Assembly (NCBI GenBank): GCA_005768725.1
Contig: VAFM01000001.1
Location: 868,001-932,000, forward strand
DNA: 64,000 nt
Reading direction: 5' to 3'
Origin: Blastochloris viridis
GTDB taxonomy: Bacteria; Pseudomonadota; Alphaproteobacteria; UBA2136; UBA6156
Both the position numbers and the translations under genes were made by a program. Below are positions 8,203-15,373 of this stretch, in pieces (positions within the stretch are counted from its first letter, which is position 1; each line of letters opens with the position of its first letter). The notes beneath the pieces were generated by a model that did not search any database, had not been told where the DNA came from, and worked only from the letters and a program-made list of their open reading frames with translations.

Positions 8203-8219
8203 TGCAAACGGCATGCCAA
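8203..8219 (-). promoter_or_regulatory. Sigma-54-type promoter of the flgF-flgG operon
   Basis: On the minus strand TTGGCATGCCGTTTGCA matches the RpoN consensus YTGGCACGNNNNTTGCW at every defined base but one, with the -24 GG and -12 GC at the required spacing. Transcription would begin near 8190, about 40 bases before the flgF ATG. Confidence 0.75.
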
Positions 8220-8406
8220 CTTTCAGACATGGCGAATTTCCAACACTTTGCGCGCCCTATGGCACAAAACCTTAAAAAAGCGGTTGAATTTTCAGAGGTG
8301 CACAGGCACATTAGGCGCGTTACACCCTAGGATACACCCACGTCCGTAGCCCGACCACAACACAAAAAAACGCGACCACGCGACCGGCAACGAAAGCACC
8401 CACCCC

Positions 8407-9135
8407 ATGAAAGATGCTCCCGCGATCCTGCACGATATCCGCACCATCCGCGATATCGAAAGCAGCCTTGAGGAAGCCGAAACCTTTATTGGCCGCATCA
8501 AGGCCAATAAGGTCCGCCTGACTTTGCAGAATGGCAATGTGTCCATCACCCGTGAAGAACTCTCGAAAATCACCGACCTCGTCATCACGCTGGAACGCAG
8601 CGGCAAGGCCCTGGAAACCGCCGTGCGCTACCTGCGTGAGCTGATGGCCTATGACGAAGTGACCCAACTGTTCAGCCGCCGCTATCTGTTCCACCTGCTG
8701 GAAAAAGAACTGCACCGCGCCCAGCGTTACGACAACCCATTTGCCGTGCTGGCACTGGAGATCGACCCGTTCAGCCACAACCCGGATCTGAAGCACCTTG
8801 CCTCGGAAGACCTGAACCTGATGATGGCCGAAACCGCCCGTGTCGTTCGTAAATATGTGCGCGACAGCGACAGCCCGGGCCGCACCGGCGAACGCACCAT
8901 CATCTGCCTGCTGCCGGAAACCGATGCCAAGGGGGCGCTTATCTTGGGTGAACGCATCCGCAAATCGGTTGATAAGACCTATGACCTGAGCAGCGGCCCC
9001 AGCCACATGACACTGGTGGGCGGCATTGTGGAAAGCCACGACCCTGCCGCCACCGACATGGCCGGCCTGCTGTACCTGATCGACCAGAAACTGACTGAAG
9101 CCCGCGCCAAGGGGCCGAATGTCATCGTCAAATAG
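8407..9135 (+). CDS. GGDEF-fold protein with a degenerate active site
   Basis: The C-terminal two thirds (from about residue 82, DEVTQLFSRRYLFHLLEKEL) follow the diguanylate cyclase fold, including the RAQRYDNPFAVLALEIDPF strand and LPETD turn. The signature loop at residues 161-165 reads GERTI rather than GGDEF, and the metal-binding Asp of the first strand is followed by non-consensus residues. Synthesis of c-di-GMP is therefore unlikely; binding or a structural role is possible. The N-terminal 80 residues are predicted helical (coiled-coil-like). No membrane segment is seen. It is transcribed divergently from flgF, so a link to flagellar control is a reasonable inference. A strong terminator follows. 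Confidence 0.75.
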   Translation: MKDAPAILHDIRTIRDIESSLEEAETFIGRIKANKVRLTLQNGNVSITREELSKITDLVITLERSGKALETAVRYLRELMAYDEVTQLFSRRYLFHLLEKELHRAQRYDNPFAVLALEIDPFSHNPDLKHLASEDLNLMMAETARVVRKYVRDSDSPGRTGERTIICLLPETDAKGALILGERIRKSVDKTYDLSSGPSHMTLVGGIVESHDPAATDMAGLLYLIDQKLTEARAKGPNVIVK

Positions 9136-9153
9136 GTAAGCTCCTGTCTTTCC

Positions 9154-9183
9154 AAAAAGCCTCTCCGTACGGGAGGCTTTTTT
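9154..9183 (+). terminator. Intrinsic terminator after the degenerate GGDEF gene
   Basis: AAAAAGCCTC-T-CC GTAC GG-GAGGCTTTTTT forms a hairpin with flanking A- and T-runs. Confidence 0.85.
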
Positions 9184-9363
9184 CTGGCTTACTGCCGTTA
9201 CGCTTTGCCGCCAAACGGTGCCTTATGGTCACACGGGGTTGGCTTTGAAGCCGCTTCGTATTCGCGTTTAACTTGCACAAGCCGTCTCAACCCCTAAGAA
9301 TACCTGTCAACAAGACTGTCAGTAAGGCGAAAACCTTGCTTACGGCCCCATATATAAGGAAGC

Positions 9364-11481
9364 ATGATGAACAAAGCGAGAACGCTAGCGCAGCTGGTAT
9401 TGGTCGGTACTAACTCCAATGCCATGCGCATCCGAGATTTTATCCGCGCCGGTGGCGGACACTGGAGCAGTGACGATATTCATGCCGCCGAAACCTTTGA
9501 CGACGTCAAGCGCCTCACCGAAGGCGCTTATCCGCAGCCCAGCATTGTACTGATCTGTGCCGACAGTCTCTCGGCCGGTTTGGAAAACTGGTACAGCGCC
9601 AACGGCCGTGCCGACCATGTTGTCAACTTCACCATTTCCGACAGCCGTCCGGTGATTGAGAGCGCCCAGCAATACGGCCACCCCATCGGCTGTTCGTCGG
9701 ATATTCTCAGCCCCACCACCATCACCGACGGCCTGCTGCTGGCGATGGAAATGCAGAACATCCGTGCCCAGCGTTCCAAACTGCAGGGTATGTACGACCT
9801 GGCGGAAGACCGTTTCCGCGACATGGCCGACCTGTTCGCCGACTGGCTGTGGGAAGTGGACGTTGACCTCAAACTCGTGTTCTCCAGCTCACGCAAGCGC
9901 CCGGCCAGCGGCGCCAACGCGGGCAGCATGTTCACCAAGTGTTTTTTAGAAGAAGAAAAACTGCGGATCGAAGACGATTTTGCCGAGCTGGCCCGTAATC
10001 CGCGGCCGTTCCATGACCGCGACTACTGGAGCCAGGACCCCTACGGCAGCCGCGTATGCTGGAACGTCAGCGGTATGCCGGTGGTCGATGGCGCCGGGAA
10101 ACTGCTCGGTTTCCGCGGCGTGGCCCGTGACGTGAGCAGTATGAAGGCGGCGACCGACCAGATTTACTACCTTTCCAACCACGATGCCCTGACCGGTGTC
10201 ATGAACCGTCAGCGTTGCCAGGACGAGCTTGTGCGCACCCTGCGCAGTGCCAAGCGCGAGCAGCGCAGCGGAGCACTGGTGCTGCTGGATATCGACCGCT
10301 TTTCCTACGTCAACCAGACCTACGGCCACCAGGTGGGCGACAAGCTGCTGATCCACTTCGCGCAGGTACTGAAAGACAATGTACGTACCGGCGATATCGT
10401 TTCCCGCTTGGATGGCGACCAGTTTGCCGTGGTGCTGCGCGACGTGCGACCCGAAGATGTGGACGGGCGTTTAGAGCGCCTGCAGGCCACCATTTCCAGC
10501 CGCCCGCTGGCCACCGACAACGGCAGCATTACGCTGAACGTCTCCGGCGGTGTTTCGCTTTACCCGCAGGATGCTGAAAGCGCCGACCAACTGCTGGCGT
10601 ACTCGATCGGTGCGCTGGGGCGTGCCAAGATCCGCGGCCCACACCGCATTGAACGCCACGACCCGCAGCAGCAGGCCGAAACCGTTGCCAACGGCCAGAT
10701 GGAGTGGGTGGAACTGGTCAACGAATGCCTGACCAACCATAAGACCCGCCTTGTGCTGTACTACCAGCCAATCGTTCCGCTCAGCGGCCCGGCCATTCAG
10801 GAAGGTGCCAGCGAGCACTATGAAGTGCTGGTGCGTCTGATCGACCGCGACGGTAACCTGATCCCGCCGGGCAAGTTCATTGCCACGGCTGAAGAGTTCG
10901 GGCTTATCAGCAAGATCGACTCGCTGGTGACCATGCGCGCCATCGATATGCTGCAGATGTGGCAGCAGCAGGGCCGCAATGTGCACCTCAGCGTCAACCT
11001 GAGCGGCAAGACCTTTGATGATGCCATCTTCACGCAGAACCTGAAGGAAGCTTTAGCTGCGGCCAAACTGCCGCCGAAGGCGCTGATCTTTGAAGTCACC
11101 GAAACCGCCTTGCTGCGCGACCTGCAACTGGTGAAGAACTTCATGAGCGACATGCGTGCCCTAGGCGCCGGCTTTGCCTTGGACGACTGCGGTGTGGGCT
11201 ACTCCAGCTTCAACTACATCCGTCAGCTCGAGCTCGACTTCATCAAGATCGACGGCAGCTTTGTGCGCAACCTGCACCAGAACGACGACGACCAAGCCTT
11301 TGTGAAAGCCCTTGCCGACGTGGCCAAGCAGAAGAACATCTCGACCGTTGCCGAAATGGTGGAGCACGAGGCCGCGATGGTGGCGCTGCGCAACATGGGT
11401 ATCGACTTCGGTCAGGGCTTCTTCTTCGCGCCGCCTGCTGCCGAACCGCAGTCTGGGGTTTGGAAGAAATTTGTGAATTAG
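9364..11481 (+). CDS. REC-like/PAS/GGDEF/EAL protein, probable c-di-GMP phosphodiesterase
   Basis: The 705-aa cytoplasmic protein starts after ATATATAAGGAAGC. Order: a response-regulator-like N-terminal domain (about 1-140) without clear phospho-Asp geometry, a PAS-like domain (about 155-260, with the typical GFRGVARDVSSMK exit), a GGDEF domain (about 270-430) and an EAL domain (about 455-700). The GGDEF loop reads DGDQF at 350-354, so cyclase activity is doubtful. The EAL domain keeps the catalytic pattern: Glu487 in EVL, an NLSG segment, FEVTET, LDDCGVGYSS, FIKIDGSF, VAEMVE and GQGFFFAPP. Net c-di-GMP hydrolysis is the likely activity, perhaps tuned by the other domains. It follows a degenerate GGDEF gene and flagellar genes, which fits motility control. 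Confidence 0.85.
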   Translation: MMNKARTLAQLVLVGTNSNAMRIRDFIRAGGGHWSSDDIHAAETFDDVKRLTEGAYPQPSIVLICADSLSAGLENWYSANGRADHVVNFTISDSRPVIESAQQYGHPIGCSSDILSPTTITDGLLLAMEMQNIRAQRSKLQGMYDLAEDRFRDMADLFADWLWEVDVDLKLVFSSSRKRPASGANAGSMFTKCFLEEEKLRIEDDFAELARNPRPFHDRDYWSQDPYGSRVCWNVSGMPVVDGAGKLLGFRGVARDVSSMKAATDQIYYLSNHDALTGVMNRQRCQDELVRTLRSAKREQRSGALVLLDIDRFSYVNQTYGHQVGDKLLIHFAQVLKDNVRTGDIVSRLDGDQFAVVLRDVRPEDVDGRLERLQATISSRPLATDNGSITLNVSGGVSLYPQDAESADQLLAYSIGALGRAKIRGPHRIERHDPQQQAETVANGQMEWVELVNECLTNHKTRLVLYYQPIVPLSGPAIQEGASEHYEVLVRLIDRDGNLIPPGKFIATAEEFGLISKIDSLVTMRAIDMLQMWQQQGRNVHLSVNLSGKTFDDAIFTQNLKEALAAAKLPPKALIFEVTETALLRDLQLVKNFMSDMRALGAGFALDDCGVGYSSFNYIRQLELDFIKIDGSFVRNLHQNDDDQAFVKALADVAKQKNISTVAEMVEHEAAMVALRNMGIDFGQGFFFAPPAAEPQSGVWKKFVN

Positions 11482-11496
11482 GAGACTCATTCCTCG

Positions 11497-11523
11497 CAGG
11501 GGCCAAAACGTCCCCTGTTTTTT
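11497..11523 (+). terminator. Intrinsic terminator after the EAL gene
   Basis: A CAGGGG/CCCCTG stem with a 9-base loop is followed by six T residues. Confidence 0.8.
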
Positions 11524-11587
11524 GTTGCCTAGGGCCCCTCATTACTGCATACACAACTATCTTTTCTCGTTTCTACGGAGATGTCTG

Positions 11588-12025
11588 ATGAAGACCACCG
11601 CATTTCGCCCCGTATTCATGGGGCCTGTCGACTTACGCGACCGCGATGCCATACGGGCCGCAATCCATGAGCTGGAAGCGTCTCTTAATGCACTTGACGA
11701 AGTCCCTTTCACGGAGGAGACACTCAAACGTCTTGCCTTTGCATGGGGCTACTACAAGGAACAGGGCCGTGTCGCTTATCATTACCTGAGCCATGCCATC
11801 GAACGCCATTGGAGACAGATGCACCCTGAACTGACTACACTCGGTGACGATACTGTTCACACTGCCTTTCGTGCCGACCGGAAGGCACGCGGCCTTGCCG
11901 AAGACGGGTATTACCTTTCGGAACTGCGCATGGATGCCGTACGCACCGTGTTGGACGACCATCCACGTGCCCATCGCGTACGGGAGTTGTTACTCCGTTT
12001 TCTGACTGAAAACAGCATTACTTAA
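11588..12025 (+). CDS. Unknown soluble protein, 145 aa
   Basis: I do not recognise this family. The preferred start is ATG 11588 (MKTTAFRPVFMGPVDLRDRD), with CTACGGAG upstream; the open frame begins earlier at 11522, but that part overlaps the preceding terminator. The protein is soluble, helical and charged, with a histidine- and tyrosine-rich middle (YYKEQGRVAYHYLSHAIERH) and a C-terminal helix (ELLLRFLTENSIT). It is convergent with a Nudix gene and shares a bidirectional terminator with it. Confidence 0.6.
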   Translation: MKTTAFRPVFMGPVDLRDRDAIRAAIHELEASLNALDEVPFTEETLKRLAFAWGYYKEQGRVAYHYLSHAIERHWRQMHPELTTLGDDTVHTAFRADRKARGLAEDGYYLSELRMDAVRTVLDDHPRAHRVRELLLRFLTENSIT

Positions 12026-12031
12026 CAGATA

Positions 12032-12063
12032 CAAAGAAACCCGCCGGACGGCGGGTTTCTTTG
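12032..12063. terminator. Bidirectional terminator between convergent genes
   Basis: A perfect inverted repeat, CAAAGAAACCCGCC and its complement around GGAC, gives A-runs before and T-runs after the stem on both strands. It serves the 145-aa gene and the Nudix gene. Confidence 0.9.
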
Positions 12064-12066
12064 TGT

Positions 12067-12585
12067 TTAGAGGTGGAGAAGCGCGGCTTTGAGAATGGCG
12101 CGCTCGCGGGTGTTGATAAAGTAGTGGGAGTAATCGTGCGTGAGGGATTCGGCCTCGAGGCGTTCCAGAACGTCTTGCGGGTCGAGCCAGAGCAGCACAA
12201 AATCGTCGCGGATCTCGCCGGCATCGAATGCCGTGGGGCCTTTGGGGCCAACCACCTTGGCCAGATACCCCTGCGACACCTGCAGGAAGCCACCCTTGGC
12301 GCGGTATTCCTCTACCGTATGAACATGGTGCAGCACCTGCGCCTCGCAGCCGGTCTCTTCCTTCAGTTCCCGCGCCAGACCCGTCGAGAGATCTTCGCCC
12401 TCCAGCAAACCGCCACCAGGCAGCTTGTGGTAGCCTTTATTGGCAATAAACATCACGGCCATACGGCCTTCGTCATCCATCAGCACGGCACGGGCGGTCA
12501 GGCGAGTATCCGGGTTGGCCGGAAAAGCCGGGTAAGCGTCGGGGTTCTTGTCGTATATTTTTGTTATCATGGCTTTGTATGACAT
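12067..12585 (-). CDS. Nudix hydrolase
   Basis: Nudix enzymes hydrolyse nucleoside diphosphates linked to another moiety; the substrate here is unknown. The 172-aa protein has an intact Nudix box starting at GGLLEGEDL and ending LARELKEETGC, which satisfies G-x5-E-x7-REUxEExGU. A second nearby substrate-side segment is EVRD-like (DAGEIRDDFVLLW). The gene is monocistronic, ends at the bidirectional terminator and lies downstream of rpsO in the same direction, but the rpsO terminator separates them. Confidence 0.88.
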   Translation of the reverse strand: MSYKAMITKIYDKNPDAYPAFPANPDTRLTARAVLMDDEGRMAVMFIANKGYHKLPGGGLLEGEDLSTGLARELKEETGCEAQVLHHVHTVEEYRAKGGFLQVSQGYLAKVVGPKGPTAFDAGEIRDDFVLLWLDPQDVLERLEAESLTHDYSHYFINTRERAILKAALLHL

Positions 12586-12631
12586 GGGCTACCAGAAAAA
12601 CTGTCCACAGGACAGACATTTGAAATACAAC

Positions 12632-12656
12632 AAAAAGCCGCCCGAAGGCGGCTTTG
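12632..12656 (-). terminator. Intrinsic terminator after rpsO
   Basis: On the minus strand AAAGCCGCC TTCG GGCGGCTTTTT forms a perfect hairpin with T-run, downstream of the rpsO stop. Confidence 0.9.
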
Positions 12657-12680
12657 GAATAGAGCGGTTACCCGCGCGCA

Positions 12681-12950
12681 CTACTTACGCAGACCGAGGG
12701 ACTCGATCAGGCTTTGGTAGCGGCTGGCGTCGGACTTCTTCAGGTAGTCCAGCAGGCTGCGACGGTTGGCAACCAGAGCCAGCAGACCACGACGGCCGTG
12801 CTTGTCTTGCTTGTGGGTCTTGAAGTGTTCGGTGAGGTTGCGGATGCGCTCGGACAGGATGGCAACCTGAACTTCGGGGGAGCCGGTGTCGCCTTCGGTG
12901 CGGGCGTATTGCTTGACCAGTTCGGCGGTGCGCTTTGTGGTGATGGACAT
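12681..12950 (-). CDS. rpsO: Small ribosomal subunit protein uS15
   Basis: uS15 binds 16S rRNA helices 20-22 early in 30S assembly. The 89-aa sequence is typical: [20 protein letters not shown], then [17 protein letters not shown] and [16 protein letters not shown]. It lies 33 bases downstream of truB on the same strand, as in most proteobacteria. In the common arrangement pnp follows rpsO, but here pnp lies 26 kb away at 38746. Confidence 0.98.
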   Translation of the reverse strand: MSITTKRTAELVKQYARTEGDTGSPEVQVAILSERIRNLTEHFKTHKQDKHGRRGLLALVANRRSLLDYLKKSDASRYQSLIESLGLRK

Positions 12951-12983
12951 GGTATGTCGCTTTCGTTTCGTGACCCTTGACTG

Positions 12984-13736
12984 TTAGTCAGCCTGCTCCG
13001 GGGGTACGGCCAGCGGCAGGAGATAGCTGTGCGTATCGCCCGACTGCAATGCTTTGTCAAGCATTTCATAGGTTACAGCCTGTTCTGCGCCAAACGGGCC
13101 ATGCTTGATGCGGGTGAGCGTGGTGACATAACCGACCGTGCCCAGCGCCAACGCAATATCGCGTGCCAGTGCGCGGATGTAGGTGCCTTTGCTGACTTCG
13201 GCTTCCAGCAAGGCGCTTTCGGGGCTGAAGGTCAGTACTTTCAGATTATGAATAGTGATACGGCGCGGTTCCAGCTGCACCTCGGCCCCTTCCCGCGCCA
13301 GTTTGTAGGCGCGCTGACCATCGATCTTCAGGGCCGAGAAGATGGGCGGTTGCTGGGAGATGTCTCCGGTGAATTGCGGCAGGATGGCGCTCAGTTCAGC
13401 TTCGGTGGGGCGGATATCCGACCTGGCGACCACCTCGCCTTCGGTATCGTCGGTGGTGGTCTGGCTGCCGAATTTCAGGGTGAAGGTGTAGGTTTTCGGG
13501 CCTTCCAGCAAGGCCTGCAGCTGTTTGGTAGCTTTCCCTACACCAATGGGCAGCAGACCATCGGCCAGAGGGTCGAGCGTGCCGCCGTGGCCGATCTTCA
13601 CGCCCTTCGGCTGTCCGCATTCCTTTTTAAGAAGCCATTTGAGACGGTTGGTGATGCCCGCCGAACTCGGCCCGACAGGCTTATACACGACATAAAAGCC
13701 GTGGACGGTGGTAGCGGGCTGCGGAAGCTGCGGCAT
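12984..13736 (-). CDS. truB: tRNA pseudouridine-55 synthase TruB
   Basis: TruB converts U55 of the T-loop of tRNAs to pseudouridine. The catalytic motif GHGGTLDPLADGLLPIGVG contains the nucleophilic Asp. Further motifs are VYKPVGPSSAGITNRLKW near the N-terminus, the SALKIDGQRAYKLAREG segment and the SKGTYIRALARDIA strand. The 250-aa length is short compared with about 300 aa because the C-terminal PUA-type domain is reduced. The start is 10 bases after the rbfA stop. Confidence 0.96.
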   Translation of the reverse strand: MPQLPQPATTVHGFYVVYKPVGPSSAGITNRLKWLLKKECGQPKGVKIGHGGTLDPLADGLLPIGVGKATKQLQALLEGPKTYTFTLKFGSQTTTDDTEGEVVARSDIRPTEAELSAILPQFTGDISQQPPIFSALKIDGQRAYKLAREGAEVQLEPRRITIHNLKVLTFSPESALLEAEVSKGTYIRALARDIALALGTVGYVTTLTRIKHGPFGAEQAVTYEMLDKALQSGDTHSYLLPLAVPPEQAD

Positions 13737-13746
13737 GGGCGCCGCC

Positions 13747-14091
13747 TTACTTCATCATCGATTTGGTAGCGGTGGGATAGCTTTTGTCGGTTTCGGCCGG
13801 GAAGAAGGTGATGTCCGGAATGTACTTGGTCGCCAGCTTTTCACCGAGGATCTTGCGCATCGGCTTGGCGATCTGGGCATTCAGTTCGGCAAAGAACGCG
13901 TCGGTGTTCAGCTCGGTCGGTACCAGCAGGTACATGCGACCCAGGCGGAGGTCCGGCGAAACCCAGCTATCGACAATGCTGAGGCGCGACAGCGGCAGCG
14001 TGGAGGCGACACGGCCCTGCACCAGCGCCATAGCGACGACGTGTTGGACTTCGTTAGCGACCTTGTGCTGGCGGGGAGTCATGCTTTTCAT
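13747..14091 (-). CDS. rbfA: Ribosome-binding factor A
   Basis: RbfA assists maturation of the 16S rRNA 5' end in 30S subunits. The 114-aa protein has the expected KH-like fold: TPRQHKVANEVQHVVAMALV, the SPDLRLGRMYLLVPTE strand, and a C-terminal KYIPDITFFPAETDKSY. No Shine-Dalgarno is seen; instead a perfect TTGACA -35 and TAAACC -10 end 6 bases before the ATG, so the message is probably leaderless. truB and rpsO follow closely and are likely cotranscribed from here. Confidence 0.95.
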   Translation of the reverse strand: MKSMTPRQHKVANEVQHVVAMALVQGRVASTLPLSRLSIVDSWVSPDLRLGRMYLLVPTELNTDAFFAELNAQIAKPMRKILGEKLATKYIPDITFFPAETDKSYPTATKSMMK

Positions 14092-14097
14092 GGCCTT

Positions 14098-14126
14098 GGT
14101 TTAGAAGGATTTGCGCGGTTTGTCAA
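14098..14126 (-). promoter_or_regulatory. Leaderless-type promoter of rbfA-truB-rpsO
   Basis: On the minus strand TTGACA (14121-14126), a 17-base spacer, TAAACC (14098-14103), then 6 bases to the rbfA ATG. It interleaves with the divergent promoter for the GNAT gene. Confidence 0.7.
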
Positions 14127-14139
14127 ACTTACCTATGCT
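14111..14139 (+). promoter_or_regulatory. Leaderless-type promoter of the GNAT gene
   Basis: TTGCGC (14111-14116), 17 bases, TATGCT (14134-14139), then 7 bases to ATG 14147; no Shine-Dalgarno lies between. Confidence 0.55.
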
Positions 14140-14146
14140 TATCTTC

Positions 14147-14620
14147 ATGAAGCTGACCTTCCGCCCGATCGGGGACGACGAGATTGAACTGACCAAAGCC
14201 ATGAAGCGGGATACCGCCGCCAGCGCCATGGGGGATGCCAGCCTGTTTGATCTGTGGTTCGGGCCCGAACGACCCTTCGAGGCATTCATTGCCCGCTTAC
14301 GCGAACACGACCCGGACAGCTGCCAGTTTGCGCTCTTGAACGGCGATATCATCGGGCACCTGCATCTGATCATGGTCGATGGCGGCGACTGCGGCCATAT
14401 GACGGACATTTACCTGAAGCCGGCCTACCGTGGTCAGGGTTTAGGTACGCAGTTGGAGGCACAGGCGATGGCGTTCTTCAAAAAGTATGGGGCCCGCCGG
14501 GCGCAATTACGCACCAACCCGCACAACGCCAAGCTGATCGCGTTCTATGAGCGTCTGGGATGGGTGCTGGGCGAGCCTTCCGAACATGGTTCGGTGTGGA
14601 TGAATAAAATATTGGCCTAA
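14147..14620 (+). CDS. GNAT-family N-acetyltransferase
   Basis: Acyl-CoA-dependent transferase of unknown substrate. The acetyl-CoA binding pyrophosphate loop is clear: IYLKPAYRGQGLGTQL (R/Q-x-x-G-x-G/A), followed by ARRAQLRTNPHNAKLIAFYE and RLGW, the family's C-terminal motif. The start at 14147 (MKLTFRPIGDDEIEL) is chosen because the promoter ends 7 bases upstream; the open frame extends to 14111. The gene is inserted, with the next gene, between infB and rbfA and on the opposite strand to both, so it interrupts an otherwise conserved gene order. A short hairpin with T-run at 14661-14680 may end it. Confidence 0.85.
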   Translation: MKLTFRPIGDDEIELTKAMKRDTAASAMGDASLFDLWFGPERPFEAFIARLREHDPDSCQFALLNGDIIGHLHLIMVDGGDCGHMTDIYLKPAYRGQGLGTQLEAQAMAFFKKYGARRAQLRTNPHNAKLIAFYERLGWVLGEPSEHGSVWMNKILA

Positions 14621-14660
14621 GTAAAATACCTTGTCTTAATGCGTACTTACGGTTAGACCA

Positions 14661-14680
14661 CGGCAAACGCCGCATTTTTT
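14661..14680 (+). terminator. Weak terminator after the GNAT gene
   Basis: A 4-bp CGGC/GCCG stem with AAAC loop precedes CATTTTTT. The stem is short, so termination may be partial. Confidence 0.35.
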
Positions 14681-14707
14681 GCCCTCTTTTCGAAAGGATT
14701 TTTCGAT

Positions 14708-15310
14708 ATGACCCAAGCTATCATGCCGTGCAACGGCGTACTGCTTTACCAATACGATGGCACCAGTCGCCACATGCAAATAGCCCTCACCGAGCGTAAG
14801 GGCGGCGGTTATGGCCTAACCTTCGGTGGCAAAATCAACCAAACTGAGATCCTTGGCACCCGTGTCGGTACCGTTATCGATATGATTGATCAGCTGTATC
14901 AGGAAGGTATTGAAGAACTCGGTGCCAAAGCCCTGAATAACGCCATCTCGCTAGCGCAATTCCGCACTTACGTACAACCCATTAACACCTCACTTATCCG
15001 CGTGACGGATAAAGACGAGGACATACTGGCACACAGCTCCAGCTACTACGCCTACCAGACCACTTTTATGGAACGGCAGATGCTGACCAATCTGCCAGAA
15101 ACGGAGGAACGTAGGGGAGAGATTCTCTGGTGTGAACTGCGCTGGCGCTCCAATGTGGAAAACGATCTGGAACGCCAAACAAGCGTTTCGCTCAGCCACA
15201 AGGAACGCGATATCAGCTTTTCGGTCATTCACCACCGCCATGAGCAAGTGTGCGTACTGCATGCCATGGCTCTACTAGCCCACCGCAAACGTCTGTGGCT
15301 GGAACGCTGA
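14708..15310 (+). CDS. Unknown protein, 200 aa, possibly an inactive Nudix relative
   Basis: I do not recognise this protein. It starts after CGAAAGGATTTTTCGAT. The first 80 residues resemble a Nudix N-terminus: a strand (GVLLYQYDG, then MQIALTERKGGG) followed by GLTFGGKINQTEIL and a helix ending YQEGIEELG, where REUXEEXGU would be expected. The catalytic glutamates are only partly kept, so hydrolase activity is uncertain. The remainder is charged and lacks membrane segments. It ends at a strong bidirectional terminator shared with infB. Confidence 0.6.
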   Translation: MTQAIMPCNGVLLYQYDGTSRHMQIALTERKGGGYGLTFGGKINQTEILGTRVGTVIDMIDQLYQEGIEELGAKALNNAISLAQFRTYVQPINTSLIRVTDKDEDILAHSSSYYAYQTTFMERQMLTNLPETEERRGEILWCELRWRSNVENDLERQTSVSLSHKERDISFSVIHHRHEQVCVLHAMALLAHRKRLWLER

Positions 15311-15322
15311 CTATTCTTCTAC

Positions 15323-15362
15323 AAAAAAAAGACCTCCGGAAATTCCGGCGGTCTTTTTTTTT
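15323..15362. terminator. Bidirectional terminator between the 200-aa gene and infB
   Basis: Eight A residues, stem GACC-T-CCGG AAATT CCGG-C-GGTC, then eight or more T residues; it is usable on both strands. It separates infB from rbfA transcriptionally. Confidence 0.92.
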
Positions 15363-15373
15363 CGCGGATTCGC

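Noticed and set aside
8255..8272. Sigma-54-like TGGCAC on the plus strand before the degenerate GGDEF gene
   Set aside because: A good -24 half, but the -12 position reads TA instead of GC.
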